Origin: Vreelandella sedimenti
GTDB lineage: Bacteria; Pseudomonadota; Gammaproteobacteria; Pseudomonadales; Halomonadaceae
NCBI RefSeq assembly: GCF_013416325.1
Contig: NZ_JACCGK010000007.1
Span: 124,001-188,000 of the forward strand
Direction of reading: 5' to 3'
Length of the DNA: 64,000 bases
A program made the position numbers and the translations under genes. Shown piece by piece: positions 30,427-39,167 of this stretch (position 1 is its first letter; each line of letters opens with the position of its first letter). The notes under the pieces were generated by a model. It saw only the letters and a list, made by a program, of their open reading frames with translations. It was not told where the DNA came from and made no database searches.

Positions 30427-30542
30427 GGGATCGCCCTAGCTTGGTCTACTCGGATCGTACAGAAGTGTATCGATCAGAAAAGCGCATAGTGTAACGAAAG
30501 CCGACACGCCCCGCATCCAATGGCCTGCCACTAGGTAATAAA

Positions 30543-30564
30543 AAACCCGGCATGCGCCGGGTTT
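30543..30564 (-). terminator. Rho-independent terminator after fadL
   Basis: AAACCCGGC (30543-30551), loop ATGC, GCCGGGTTT (30556-30564). On the minus strand the stem ends in a run of six T residues, 25 bp after the fadL stop. Confidence 0.88.
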
Positions 30565-30588
30565 CATTGGAGTTTGGTTCTCTAGGAC

Positions 30589-31926
30589 TTAAAAGCGATA
30601 GGTTAACTGAGCACCAAAACCGTGAGCTTCGTTTTTGTAGTCGGCTGAGTAATTAGTCCCACCTGCTCCAGCTAGCGAATCAAAACGCTGCTGATCCACA
30701 AAAGTGCCACGCTCGGTTAGATAGGAGTAAGCAAAGTCTAATGTCATATCAGGCGTAGGGCTCCAGCCTGCGCCTAGGGAAAAAATACGGCGATCATCAG
30801 AGGGAATGCGTACGCTACGGTCTTCATCATTAGATGGCGTAAAGTCTAGTGTTACCCCCGCGCGGAGCGCCAACGTCGACGTTAACTGGTACTCACCGCC
30901 TGTGGCAAAGGCCCAAACATTTTCATAGTTTTGCGGCTCTTGGGTAATAAGACCACCCTGATCATTAACAACCCGGATTTCTTCAAACTGGCTCCAGCGT
31001 ACCCAAGAGGCGCCAAACATCAGTTTAAGGCGATCAGTCATCTGTTGAGTTAGTGAGAAATTAACTGTTTCAGGTGTGGTTAAATCTAAATTAGCGTTAC
31101 TTTGAAGAGGAGCTCCTGTAATTGGATTTGGGGCTGTTGTGCCATCCGGAGCAATGGCTCTATAGTCACCTTCAAGCTCATAGTCAACTTTCGAACGGTA
31201 AGTGAGACCCAGCGTAGTTTCGGGTACCGGGCGATAGATAACACCTAAGTTATAGCCCCATGCATCATCTTTACCGTCAACACGTGCATCAATGTCATTA
31301 GCAGGATCGAAGTCAGCGCTGCCTGGCACCTGACGACGAAGCTCACCTTCCACACGGTTGTAAGTCACACCAGCCCCTACTGACCACTGGTCATTAAAAC
31401 GGTAAGAAACCGTTGGCTGAGCACTCATTACAGTGAGTTCGGTATAGTTACCAAAGTACCTGCCTTCAAATGTGTCTTCATAATCGGTCTTAGACCCAAA
31501 GGGTGCGTAAACACCAAACCCTAAAGCCAAGCGCTCATTCACTGGGTGTGCATAGAATGCAAATGGAATTAAGGTTCCCGGCACCATATCACCATTATTT
31601 GTGCCTTGTGCTGCTGGGCCGAGAGCCCCTACAGCAGGACCACCAGGAGTGTTTGCAAAAGTTTCATAATTTACATTTTCAATCTCAGTATTAACATTTA
31701 AAAAAGTCCCACCCGCCGTAATCTGTGCACGGTCTAAAAACGACATACCCGCCGGGTTGCCGTACACAATGGTTGCATCATGAATGTTAGAGCTTCGCCC
31801 GGCGTGACCATAGCCCTGCCCACTCACGCTCTGCTCGTTGATTTGATACCCGCCCGCGTGGGCTTGGCTGGCGAAGACGGCCGCGATGGCAGCAGCCAGG
31901 GTGAGCTTATTAAATTTATTATTCAT
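30589..31926 (-). CDS. FadL/OmpP1/TodX family outer membrane transporter
   Basis: From the ATG at 31926 it has 445 residues, with a signal peptide ending in FASQAHA-GGYQINEQS. The N terminus of the mature protein (GYQINEQSVSGQGYGHAGRSS) and the NPAGMSFL motif are hallmarks of FadL. The rest is a beta-barrel pattern of alternating residues ending in Phe (QLTYRF). It should carry long-chain fatty acids or other hydrophobic molecules across the outer membrane. ATG at 31926 is chosen for the signal peptide and the GAAGAGAGG before it. It stands alone, with no fad genes in the window. Confidence 0.92.
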   Translation of the reverse strand: MNNKFNKLTLAAAIAAVFASQAHAGGYQINEQSVSGQGYGHAGRSSNIHDATIVYGNPAGMSFLDRAQITAGGTFLNVNTEIENVNYETFANTPGGPAVGALGPAAQGTNNGDMVPGTLIPFAFYAHPVNERLALGFGVYAPFGSKTDYEDTFEGRYFGNYTELTVMSAQPTVSYRFNDQWSVGAGVTYNRVEGELRRQVPGSADFDPANDIDARVDGKDDAWGYNLGVIYRPVPETTLGLTYRSKVDYELEGDYRAIAPDGTTAPNPITGAPLQSNANLDLTTPETVNFSLTQQMTDRLKLMFGASWVRWSQFEEIRVVNDQGGLITQEPQNYENVWAFATGGEYQLTSTLALRAGVTLDFTPSNDEDRSVRIPSDDRRIFSLGAGWSPTPDMTLDFAYSYLTERGTFVDQQRFDSLAGAGGTNYSADYKNEAHGFGAQLTYRF

Positions 31927-32024
31927 AGTGGGCCTCTCTTCCCGATGATCCAGTGGATACCGACGATCCACTCTCTTTATTTTTACATGACTGTTTTCTC
32001 GCAACTGAGCCAAAGGTTCAAGGG

Positions 32025-32038
32025 CAAACGTTCGTTTT
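32025..32038. promoter_or_regulatory. Candidate operator upstream of fadL
   Basis: CAAACGTTCGTTTT contains AAACG-TT-CGTTT, a dyad that resembles the Pseudomonas PsrA consensus (G/C)AAAC-N(2-4)-GTTT(G/C). It lies about 100 bp upstream of the fadL start. PsrA senses long-chain fatty acids. A single short site is weak evidence, and no psrA gene is in the window. Confidence 0.35.
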
Positions 32039-32122
32039 ATTTTATTTTTGGCTTATACATTAGTCGCACGCTCGTTTTAAATCAGTGTTTTAGTCATTTC
32101 GGCTGATTGAGCAAAGGCACTC

Positions 32123-32154
32123 TTGACCTATGGGTAACCCATAGGTTCTAAACT
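32123..32154 (+). promoter_or_regulatory. MerR-type promoter and operator of the merR-copA operon
   Basis: -35 TTGACC (32123-32128) and -10 TAAACT (32149-32154) are 20 bp apart, longer than normal, the mark of MerR-activated promoters. The dyad ACCTATGGG-TAA-CCCATAGGT (32126-32146) fills the spacer. It overlaps the -35, as in CueR and ZntR promoters. The regulator gene starts 38 bp after it, so the operon is self-controlled. Confidence 0.8.
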
Positions 32155-32191
32155 ACCGTGGTTACTATTTAACCGGTCGGGAGAACAGGCC

Positions 32192-32620
32192 ATGAAGGTT
32201 AACGAGCTTGCTAAACGCGGAGGGGTTACCGCTGAGACCGTGCGCCACTACGCTCGTGAGCGTCTACTTGCCCCCCAGCGCCACCCGGATAATGGCTATC
32301 AGCTATTTTCGGATACCGACCTAGAGCGGCTGCGGTTTATTCAACGGGCACGCAAATTAGGTTTTAGCGTGGCGGAGATTCGCGACATCCTGACCCACGC
32401 CGACCAAGGTGACTCCCCCTGCCCATTGGTACGCGACTTACTTGCCAGCCGACTACCGCAAATCCGCGCACGCATTGCCGAGCTGGAAGCACTAGCCGAA
32501 CGAATGGAACAGGCCATGGAGAGCTGGCAGCAAATGCCCGATGGCTCCCCCGACGGCCACAGCGTGTGCCGTCTGATTGAGAGTTTTCCTGACGCCACGC
32601 CTACCAAGGAGACCCCATGA
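32192..32620 (+). CDS. MerR-family heavy-metal-responsive regulator
   Basis: A 142-residue protein. The N-terminal winged HTH is [26 protein letters not shown]. It is followed by the DNA-contact wing and a dimer coiled coil ([22 protein letters not shown]). Metal ligands are probably Cys77 (SPCPLV) from the loop before the coiled coil, and Cys126 with His123 (GHSVCRL) in the C-terminal loop. Cys at the position near 77 is a feature of ZntR/CadR/PbrR types, whereas CueR has Ser there. It overlaps copA by 4 bp (ATGA) and has its own operator upstream. Which metal it senses is not settled. Confidence 0.9.
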   Translation: MKVNELAKRGGVTAETVRHYARERLLAPQRHPDNGYQLFSDTDLERLRFIQRARKLGFSVAEIRDILTHADQGDSPCPLVRDLLASRLPQIRARIAELEALAERMEQAMESWQQMPDGSPDGHSVCRLIESFPDATPTKETP

Positions 32621-35190
32621 GCGACGCCTCTACCGAAGCCACCTCAAGCGTGAGCCCTGCCAATGGAGTCACCACGCGAACTATTCCTGGCATGAATTGC
32701 CAGGGCTGCGTCAAGCGTATGCGCGAGGCAGTACAAAATGGTGACCCAAGTGCCGACGTGATCGGCACGCCTAGCGAAAAACGCCTAGAGGTTGTTTCAT
32801 CGCTAACCGACGCCGAGCTTGATCAACGCTTGACCGAGGCGGGCTACCCGCCAGGCGAAGCAGCTCTGGAGGAAACAACCCCAGACGGAGCAACTAAGCA
32901 ACCAGATACCACGCCACCCGCTAAGGCTGAAAAGGCTGCAAGTCCCCCTTCCCAAGGCCAAGGTAAAAAGCAGCGTCTGGCGATTAGCGGGATGACCTGC
33001 GCCAGCTGCGTTAAGAGCGTGCAGAAAGCACTAGAGCGAACTGAGGGAGTCGACACCGCCAGCGTCAATTTTGGCACCCACTCCGCCCAGGTGTTTGGCA
33101 GTGCAAAGACCCAAGCGTTAATCGCCGCCGTTGAGTCAGCCGGCTATGGCGCCGAACCGATTGTGGATATGCGGGAAGCAGAACGCACTCGTGCAGAGCA
33201 GGATGCCAAGACTTACCAAAAACGGCTGCGCGGCAGCGCGATCTCGCTGGCACTGGCCATTCCGCTGATGCTCAGCATGCTTTTTTTCCACCCTCACCCG
33301 ATGGGGCTGGGGCGTCTCTACTGGTTAGTCATTGGCCTATTAACCCTGGGTATTATGGCCTTCCCAGGACGCCACTTTTTCGTCAACGCCTGGAAGCAGC
33401 TTAAGCACCACCAAGCCAATATGGATACCTTGGTCGCTATGGGCACTGGCGCCGCCTGGCTATATTCCATGGCCGTGGTGCTGTTTGCGCCGTGGCTGCC
33501 AGAAGTCGCTCAGGGGATCTATTTTGAAGCCTCAGCCATGGTGATCGGGCTGATTCTCCTCGGCAATGCCATGGAGCTACGCGCCCGGGGCCGCACCAGC
33601 GATGCGCTAAAGCGCCTGCTTGACCTACAGAGCCGCACCGCGCGGGTGATTCGCGACGGACACGAGCACGAGATTGAGATTGACGCGGTGCGTGCTGGCG
33701 ACCACGTACGGGTACGCCCCGGCGAGCGCTTACCGGTGGATGGTGACGTCATTGAAGGCCAAAGCCATATTGATGAGTCAATGCTTACCGGCGAGCCACT
33801 CCCCATCGCCAAAAACGCGGGGGATGAAGTCAGCGCAGGCACGGTGAATGGCAAAGGGGGCTTGATCTATCGCGCCACGCGGGTGGGCACCGACACTCGC
33901 CTGGGGCAGATTACCGAACAGGTAGCGAGCGCTCAAAACTCGCGCCCTCCGATTGGCGAGCTAGCCGACCAGGTCTCCAGCGTTTTCGTGCCTGCGGTAA
34001 TGATCATTGCCGTATTGACGGCCCTGGTGTGGTTCAACCTAGGGCCCGCTCCTCAGGTGATTCATATGCTGGTGACGGCGACCACCGTGCTGATTATTGC
34101 CTGCCCCTGCGCGCTGGGTCTGGCGACGCCAATCTCGACCATGATCGGCGTCGGTAAAGCGGCAGAGCATGGGGTGCTGGTACGCAGCGGCGAGGCGCTG
34201 CAAACCGCCAGCAAGCTGACCACGCTAGTCGTCGATAAGACCGGCACGCTCACCCAGGGCAAGCCCAGCGTCACCGATGCGCAGATGTTTGGCGTAGAGC
34301 AATCCACCGTGCTGGCGTTGGTGCACGCGCTGGAACGCAGCTCCGAGCACCCATTGGCGGCGGCGTTAATGACCTACGCGGAGGAACACGACGCTAACCC
34401 TGCCGAGATTAATGGTTTCGATAGCGTGACCGGTGGCGGGGTGAAAGCCAAAACAGCCGACGGCAAAGCGCTGCTGCTGGGCAATGCGCGTCTGTTAAAC
34501 GAAGCCGGTGTAGATCTCAAGGCCGGTGAAGAGCAGGCCCGTGCTCTGGAGGAGCAGGCCCGCACACTGGTGTACTTGGCGGTGGATGGCAAATTGGCCG
34601 CTCTGTTTGGCATCAGCGACCCGCTTCGCCACGACACCGTGGCCGCGATCAAGCGCCTGCAAAAAGACGGCTTAACCATCGTTATGCTTACAGGCGATAA
34701 CGAGCACACCGCCAGGGCCATCGCCCAGGAAGTGGGCATTGATGAGTTTCGGGCAGGGCTGTTACCCGAGGACAAGCACGCCGAGATCGAGCGCCGCCAG
34801 AAGGCGGGAGAAATCGTTGGCATGGTGGGCGATGGCATCAATGATGCCCCGGCGCTGGCCAGGGCGAACGTGGGCTTTGCCATTGGCCAGGGCACCGATG
34901 TGGCCATTGAGAGCGCGGGTATCACGCTAATGCGCGGCTCGCTGCACGGGGTGGCGTCAGCGATAGAGATCAGCCGCGCCACGCTGCGCAATATCAAACA
35001 GAACTTGGTCGGCGCCTTTGGCTACAACCTACTGTGTATTCCCATCGCGGCGGGCGTGCTCTACCCGCTCACCGGCATGCTGCTTTCACCGATGATTGCG
35101 GGTGCTGCCATGTCACTCTCTTCCATCACCGTGGTGAGTAACGCCAACCGTTTGCGGCTATGGAAAGCCAGCCAGGAGGACGCCTCATGA
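32617..35190 (+). CDS. copA: Copper-translocating P1B-type ATPase, CopA-like
   Basis: An 857-residue P1B ATPase. There are two N-terminal HMA domains: the first is degenerate (GMNCQGC near residue 25, followed by an unusual loop) and the second is standard (GMTCASC near residue 126), with a Pro/Lys-rich linker between them. The core has the TGE phosphatase loop in [11 protein letters not shown] at residues 496-498 (IIACPCALG), the phosphorylated Asp540 in DKTGTLT, SEHPLA in the N domain and [11 protein letters not shown]. The TM7/TM8 residues YN (GYNLLCIP) and MSLSS fit the copper(I) subgroup. It should pump Cu+ to the periplasm. It ends in an ATGA overlap with a 23-residue peptide gene. Confidence 0.95.
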   Translation: MSDASTEATSSVSPANGVTTRTIPGMNCQGCVKRMREAVQNGDPSADVIGTPSEKRLEVVSSLTDAELDQRLTEAGYPPGEAALEETTPDGATKQPDTTPPAKAEKAASPPSQGQGKKQRLAISGMTCASCVKSVQKALERTEGVDTASVNFGTHSAQVFGSAKTQALIAAVESAGYGAEPIVDMREAERTRAEQDAKTYQKRLRGSAISLALAIPLMLSMLFFHPHPMGLGRLYWLVIGLLTLGIMAFPGRHFFVNAWKQLKHHQANMDTLVAMGTGAAWLYSMAVVLFAPWLPEVAQGIYFEASAMVIGLILLGNAMELRARGRTSDALKRLLDLQSRTARVIRDGHEHEIEIDAVRAGDHVRVRPGERLPVDGDVIEGQSHIDESMLTGEPLPIAKNAGDEVSAGTVNGKGGLIYRATRVGTDTRLGQITEQVASAQNSRPPIGELADQVSSVFVPAVMIIAVLTALVWFNLGPAPQVIHMLVTATTVLIIACPCALGLATPISTMIGVGKAAEHGVLVRSGEALQTASKLTTLVVDKTGTLTQGKPSVTDAQMFGVEQSTVLALVHALERSSEHPLAAALMTYAEEHDANPAEINGFDSVTGGGVKAKTADGKALLLGNARLLNEAGVDLKAGEEQARALEEQARTLVYLAVDGKLAALFGISDPLRHDTVAAIKRLQKDGLTIVMLTGDNEHTARAIAQEVGIDEFRAGLLPEDKHAEIERRQKAGEIVGMVGDGINDAPALARANVGFAIGQGTDVAIESAGITLMRGSLHGVASAIEISRATLRNIKQNLVGAFGYNLLCIPIAAGVLYPLTGMLLSPMIAGAAMSLSSITVVSNANRLRLWKASQEDAS

Positions 35191-35258
35191 GCTTATTGAT
35201 CAACTTGGCAGGCTTCGGTCTAATCGCGCTAATTGTGTGGTGGTTCTGGCTTGGCTAA
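35187..35258 (+). CDS. 23-residue membrane peptide coupled to copA
   Basis: The ATG overlaps the copA stop (ATGA) and an AGGAGG stands 7 nt before it, so translation is very likely. The product is [20 protein letters not shown] followed by WLG, one hydrophobic helix. From general knowledge, small membrane-anchored cupredoxin-like proteins next to some copA genes begin with a similar IVWWFWL helix. This may therefore be a truncated relic of such a protein, or a real micro-protein. The stop is followed after 6 bp by the end of the converging yitT gene. Confidence 0.65.
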   Translation: MSLLINLAGFGLIALIVWWFWLG

Positions 35259-35264
35259 ACGTTT

Positions 35265-35894
35265 TTAGGTCACTCCGATGTAACGCCCTGGCTTATGGTT
35301 CAGGGCGATAATCAGGTTGAGCGTAAGCGCCCCTAGTACCGAATAGCCCACGCGATCCCACGGTAGTTGGGTCAGGGCTACCAGCAGGATAACGCCATCG
35401 ATGGCCAGTTGAACGTAGCCTGCGCGCAGGCCGTGTTTATCCTGTAAGTAGAGCGCGAGGATATTGATACCGCCCAGGCTGGTGCGGTGGCGAAACAGCA
35501 TCAGCATGCCGATGCCCATCAGCGCGCCGCCCATCAAGGCGGCGTAGATCGAGGGCACGTTGGCAAATTGCACCCAGCCTTGGGTTAACTCTGAAAACAG
35601 CGATACCAAGCCGATGGCGGCAAAGGTGCGTAGGGTAAAACTCCAACCCATCCTCTTCACCGCCAAGTAGTAAAACGGCAGGTTAATGGCAAAAAAGTAC
35701 ACCCCAAACCCCCAGCCGGTAACGCTGCTGGTGATATAGCTCAACAGCAGCGCCAAGCCTGCCGTACTGCCGGTCAATAGCACCGCATGGGTGTAAAAGG
35801 TCACCCCCAGCGCGACAAAGAACGTGCCCAGCAGCATCGCCATCATATCTTCATAGGGGCGATGTTGATCCTGGGGTAAATCTTCCACGCGCAT
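35265..35894 (-). CDS. YitT family membrane protein
   Basis: A 209-residue protein with about five membrane helices (for example MMAMLLGTFFVALGVTF, then VYFFAINLPFYYLAV and MGGALMGIGMLMLF). The TGSTAGLALLLSY and RTSLGGINILALYLQ segments match the YitT_membrane family, which has no settled function. It lacks the C-terminal DUF2179 domain seen in many Bacillus members. It lies between copA and recJ and converges on the copA operon. Confidence 0.85.
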   Translation of the reverse strand: MRVEDLPQDQHRPYEDMMAMLLGTFFVALGVTFYTHAVLLTGSTAGLALLLSYITSSVTGWGFGVYFFAINLPFYYLAVKRMGWSFTLRTFAAIGLVSLFSELTQGWVQFANVPSIYAALMGGALMGIGMLMLFRHRTSLGGINILALYLQDKHGLRAGYVQLAIDGVILLVALTQLPWDRVGYSVLGALTLNLIIALNHKPGRYIGVT

Positions 35895-35939
35895 GGGGCT
35901 TCCTTACTTAAATTGTCAGTAGATGATGCGATGCAGAAC

Positions 35940-37751
35940 TTAAATTGGGCTGGCGTGTTCAACCATCAACTGCAGCGTCTCGCGGCCCCGCCAGCGGTTG
36001 CGGTTAAGCTTGTAAGCACAGTGGAGCGTATCCCCCACGTTAAACCCAGGCAGTTCCCCAGGCGTTAAGGCACGAAACCAGATGGCTTTGCAGGTCACAG
36101 GTCCTGTGGAGAGTTCCAGCATCAGGTGCGCGCCGTCAGCACCCACCGGGCGCAGCGCCTCGACAATAAAGCGACCTTCAAACAGCGGCGGATCAAACTC
36201 CCGCCCGTAGGGCCCAAGGGTTTCTATCTCTTGCAAGGTGGTCAGCGAAAGCTGTGCCGTGGAGAGTTCGCCATCCGTCCATAGGCGCGGATAGAGCGTT
36301 CGTCCCTCCAGCTGTTCGCCGACGGCCCTCAAGAAAGCCGCTTTAAAGACGTCAAGCTGATCCCGTGGCACGCCCACCCCTGCCGCACCACTATGGCCGC
36401 CAAAGCGTGGCAGCGACTGGGGAGCAAGCTCAAAGGTGCGCTGTAAGGCATCGCGCAGGTGAAGCCCGTCAATCGAGCGGCCGGAGCCGGTTAGCATGCC
36501 CGGTGCCGAGGCTTGTGTTAGCACCAGCGCCGGGCGCCCGTAGGCCTGCACCAATCGCGAGGCGACGATTCCCTGTACGCCGGCGTGCCCGTCTTCAAGC
36601 AGCACCACCACGGCGGGCTCATCGGCGTCCAGAGCCACTGTGGCGAGAGCGCGCGCCTCGGCGGCCATATCGGCCTCAATCGCTTTGCGGGACTGGTTAT
36701 CCTGATCCAGCACGTCGAGCTGGCGATTGGCGACCCCATCATTCTCGGCCAGCATAAAGTGCAGCGCCGCGTAGGGGTCGTCCAGCCGCGAGCGGGCATT
36801 AATCCGCGGCCCCATCTGAAACGCTAACGTCTCGGCGTTAAACGGCACGCTGTCAGCGCCTAAGCGCGTGGCCATAGCGCGCCAGCACGCCGCATCCATA
36901 CGATTGATCAGTTTTAACCCTTGATTGACCACCGCGCGGTTGGCGGGGCTGCCGCCCAGGGAGACACAATCCGCTACCGTGCCCAGCGCTACGTAGGAGA
37001 GCCAGGGCGACAGCTTGGGCGTCGACGCTGATAGCGCCCCCCACTCAATCAGCACACCGCGGGCAAGTGACATCAGCAGCCACGCCACCATACAGCCAGC
37101 GATGGTTTTGTCGGGATACTCACAGTCATCACGGGTAGGGTTAACACAGGCGAATGCCGAGCTTGGCGGCCCCTCAATGGGCAGGGCGTGGTGATCGCTG
37201 ACTACCACGTCGATACCTGCCGCTTTTAATCGCGCGATACGCGGCTCATCAGAGCTGCCACAATCGGCGGTAATCACCAGGGTGGGAAACGGCTTTTGCG
37301 CAAGGGTGCGCTCTACCAGCGGTAGGCTAATGCCATAGCCATCGTGAATGCGGTGGCCAATCAGGCTGTGCAGCTTGCCTTCCGGGACTCCAAATAGCTC
37401 CACCAGCGTGCGCCTAATCACCACGTGGGAGGTAATGCCATCCACGTCGTAGTCGGTGAGAATGCCGATGGCCTCACCCTCTGCCACCGCCTGAGCGATA
37501 CGCTCAGCGGCGCGGCGACCATCGGCCAGTTTTTCCGGATGGGCCAGGTAGCGCAGGCTGGGGGCAATTAATGGTAGCAATTCGCCTCTATAACCAGGCA
37601 AACGTGAGGCCAGCAGTCGCGCCTGCAACTCGCTTAATCCTTCCGCCTGGGCACGGGCGTAGAGCGCCTCGTCCACAGGACGAGGCTCTAAGCGTGGTCT
37701 GGTTGTGCTAGAAGACAGCGTGCTTTGGGGTAAATCTGTCACTGCGGTCAT
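35940..37751 (-). CDS. recJ: Single-stranded-DNA-specific exonuclease RecJ
   Basis: A 603-residue DHH-family 5'-3' exonuclease used in recombination and repair. Catalytic motifs are DYDVDGITSHVV near residue 100, CGSSDEPRI, and SDHHALPIEGPPSS (DHH). RINARSRLDDPY and the DHHA1 region RFGGHSGAAGVGV follow. The OB fold lies at the C terminus. Length is close to the E. coli enzyme (577). thrC lies upstream on the same strand. Confidence 0.95.
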   Translation of the reverse strand: MTAVTDLPQSTLSSSTTRPRLEPRPVDEALYARAQAEGLSELQARLLASRLPGYRGELLPLIAPSLRYLAHPEKLADGRRAAERIAQAVAEGEAIGILTDYDVDGITSHVVIRRTLVELFGVPEGKLHSLIGHRIHDGYGISLPLVERTLAQKPFPTLVITADCGSSDEPRIARLKAAGIDVVVSDHHALPIEGPPSSAFACVNPTRDDCEYPDKTIAGCMVAWLLMSLARGVLIEWGALSASTPKLSPWLSYVALGTVADCVSLGGSPANRAVVNQGLKLINRMDAACWRAMATRLGADSVPFNAETLAFQMGPRINARSRLDDPYAALHFMLAENDGVANRQLDVLDQDNQSRKAIEADMAAEARALATVALDADEPAVVVLLEDGHAGVQGIVASRLVQAYGRPALVLTQASAPGMLTGSGRSIDGLHLRDALQRTFELAPQSLPRFGGHSGAAGVGVPRDQLDVFKAAFLRAVGEQLEGRTLYPRLWTDGELSTAQLSLTTLQEIETLGPYGREFDPPLFEGRFIVEALRPVGADGAHLMLELSTGPVTCKAIWFRALTPGELPGFNVGDTLHCAYKLNRNRWRGRETLQLMVEHASPI

Positions 37752-37772
37752 CGATGTCTCAAAAGGTAGGTC

Positions 37773-39161
37773 TCAACGCCGATTTTCCACGACAAACTGC
37801 TGCACGGCGGTAAGCTCTGCGGGCAACACGGTGTAACGCTCTTCGCGTTCAATAAGGTCTTCCATATGCGGCGGCAGCGGTACACCCAGGAAGCCTGCTT
37901 TCACCACGGCCTCGGCGAATTTAGCCGGATGCGCAGTGGCGAGGGTAATCATCGGCGTTGTTTGATCAGCACGAGCACGCTCGGCGGCGCGATAGCCGGT
38001 GGCGGTGTGCGGGTCGAGCATTTCGCCGGTGCGCTTATGGGCATCGCGAATCACTTCCAGAATCGTCGCATCATCCACGCTGTAGCTGGAAAACTTCTCG
38101 CGCAGCTTGGCCAGCGGCGCATCGGCCAGCGCCGTGGGCTCCTGCTGGAAGCGCTCAAGCAGCGCCGCCACGGCCAAGCCATCGCGGTCATAGGCGTCAA
38201 ACAGCAGGCGCTCAAAGTTAGACGACACCACGATATCCATGGAAGGCGCTAAAGTAGCCGCCAGCTCTTTTTTGGAGAAGTCGTTGGCGGCCAGCGTGCG
38301 GTGCAGAATGTCGTTGGCGTTGGTGGCGATGATGAACTGCTTCACCGGCAACCCCATTTTGTAGGCCATGTAGCCCGCAAAAACGTTGCCAAAATTAGCC
38401 GACGGCACGCAGAAACTCACCTCACGGTGCGGCGCACCCAGGGCAACGCCTGAGGCAATGTAGTAAACGATCTGCGCCATAATGCGCGCCCAGTTAATCG
38501 AGTTGACTGCGACTAGGCGGGTGCCATTAAGGAACGTCTGGTCGGCAAAACTGGCTTTGACCATCGCCTGGGCGTCGTCGAAATTGCCTTCAATGGCAAT
38601 GTTAAAGACGTTATTGGCCAGCACCGAGGTCATTTGCCTGCGTTGCACTTCCGAGACCCGGTTGTGCGGGTGCAGGATAAAGATGTCCAGGTTGTCGCAG
38701 TGGCGACAGCCTTCAATCGCCGCCGAGCCGGTATCGCCCGAGGTCGCGCCCATGATCACCGCACGCTCGCCGCGCTTTTTCAGGAAGTGATCGAGCAGGC
38801 GGCCAAGCAGCTGTAGCGCTACGTCTTTAAACGCCAGGGTCGGGCCGTGGAACTGCTCAAGCAGGAAGTGATTGGCATCCAGCTGTTTGAGCGGCAGCAC
38901 GGCGTCGTGATTGAAGGTCGCGTAGGCCTCGGTCACGATGTTGCGGAAGGTCGCGTCGTCGATCTCACCGTTCACAAACGGCTTCATCACCCGAAAGGCG
39001 ATTTCCGCGTAGGAGAGCCCGGCCATGTCGGCCAGTTCTTCCCGAGAGAACTCAGGCAGTGTTTCCGGCACATAGAGGCCGCCGTCGCTGGCCATACCGG
39101 TGAGCACCACTTCTTCAAAGGAGAGCGCGGGCGCCTGCCCACGCGTGCTGATATAGCGCAT
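37773..39161 (-). CDS. threonine synthase thrC: Threonine synthase
   Basis: ThrC converts O-phosphohomoserine to threonine with PLP. The 462 residues start MRYISTRGQAPALSFEEVVLTG, and the PLP lysine lies in FHGPTLAFKDVALQLLG near residue 110. GATSGDTGSAAI binds the phosphate. It follows hom by 6 bp on the same strand, as in Pseudomonas (hom-thrC). Confidence 0.96.
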   Translation of the reverse strand: MRYISTRGQAPALSFEEVVLTGMASDGGLYVPETLPEFSREELADMAGLSYAEIAFRVMKPFVNGEIDDATFRNIVTEAYATFNHDAVLPLKQLDANHFLLEQFHGPTLAFKDVALQLLGRLLDHFLKKRGERAVIMGATSGDTGSAAIEGCRHCDNLDIFILHPHNRVSEVQRRQMTSVLANNVFNIAIEGNFDDAQAMVKASFADQTFLNGTRLVAVNSINWARIMAQIVYYIASGVALGAPHREVSFCVPSANFGNVFAGYMAYKMGLPVKQFIIATNANDILHRTLAANDFSKKELAATLAPSMDIVVSSNFERLLFDAYDRDGLAVAALLERFQQEPTALADAPLAKLREKFSSYSVDDATILEVIRDAHKRTGEMLDPHTATGYRAAERARADQTTPMITLATAHPAKFAEAVVKAGFLGVPLPPHMEDLIEREERYTVLPAELTAVQQFVVENRR

Positions 39162-39167
39162 CTAGGC

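Noticed and set aside
34374..34997. 207-residue minus-strand frame within copA
   Set aside because: A Ser/Ala/Arg-rich shadow of the copA reading frame with no independent support.
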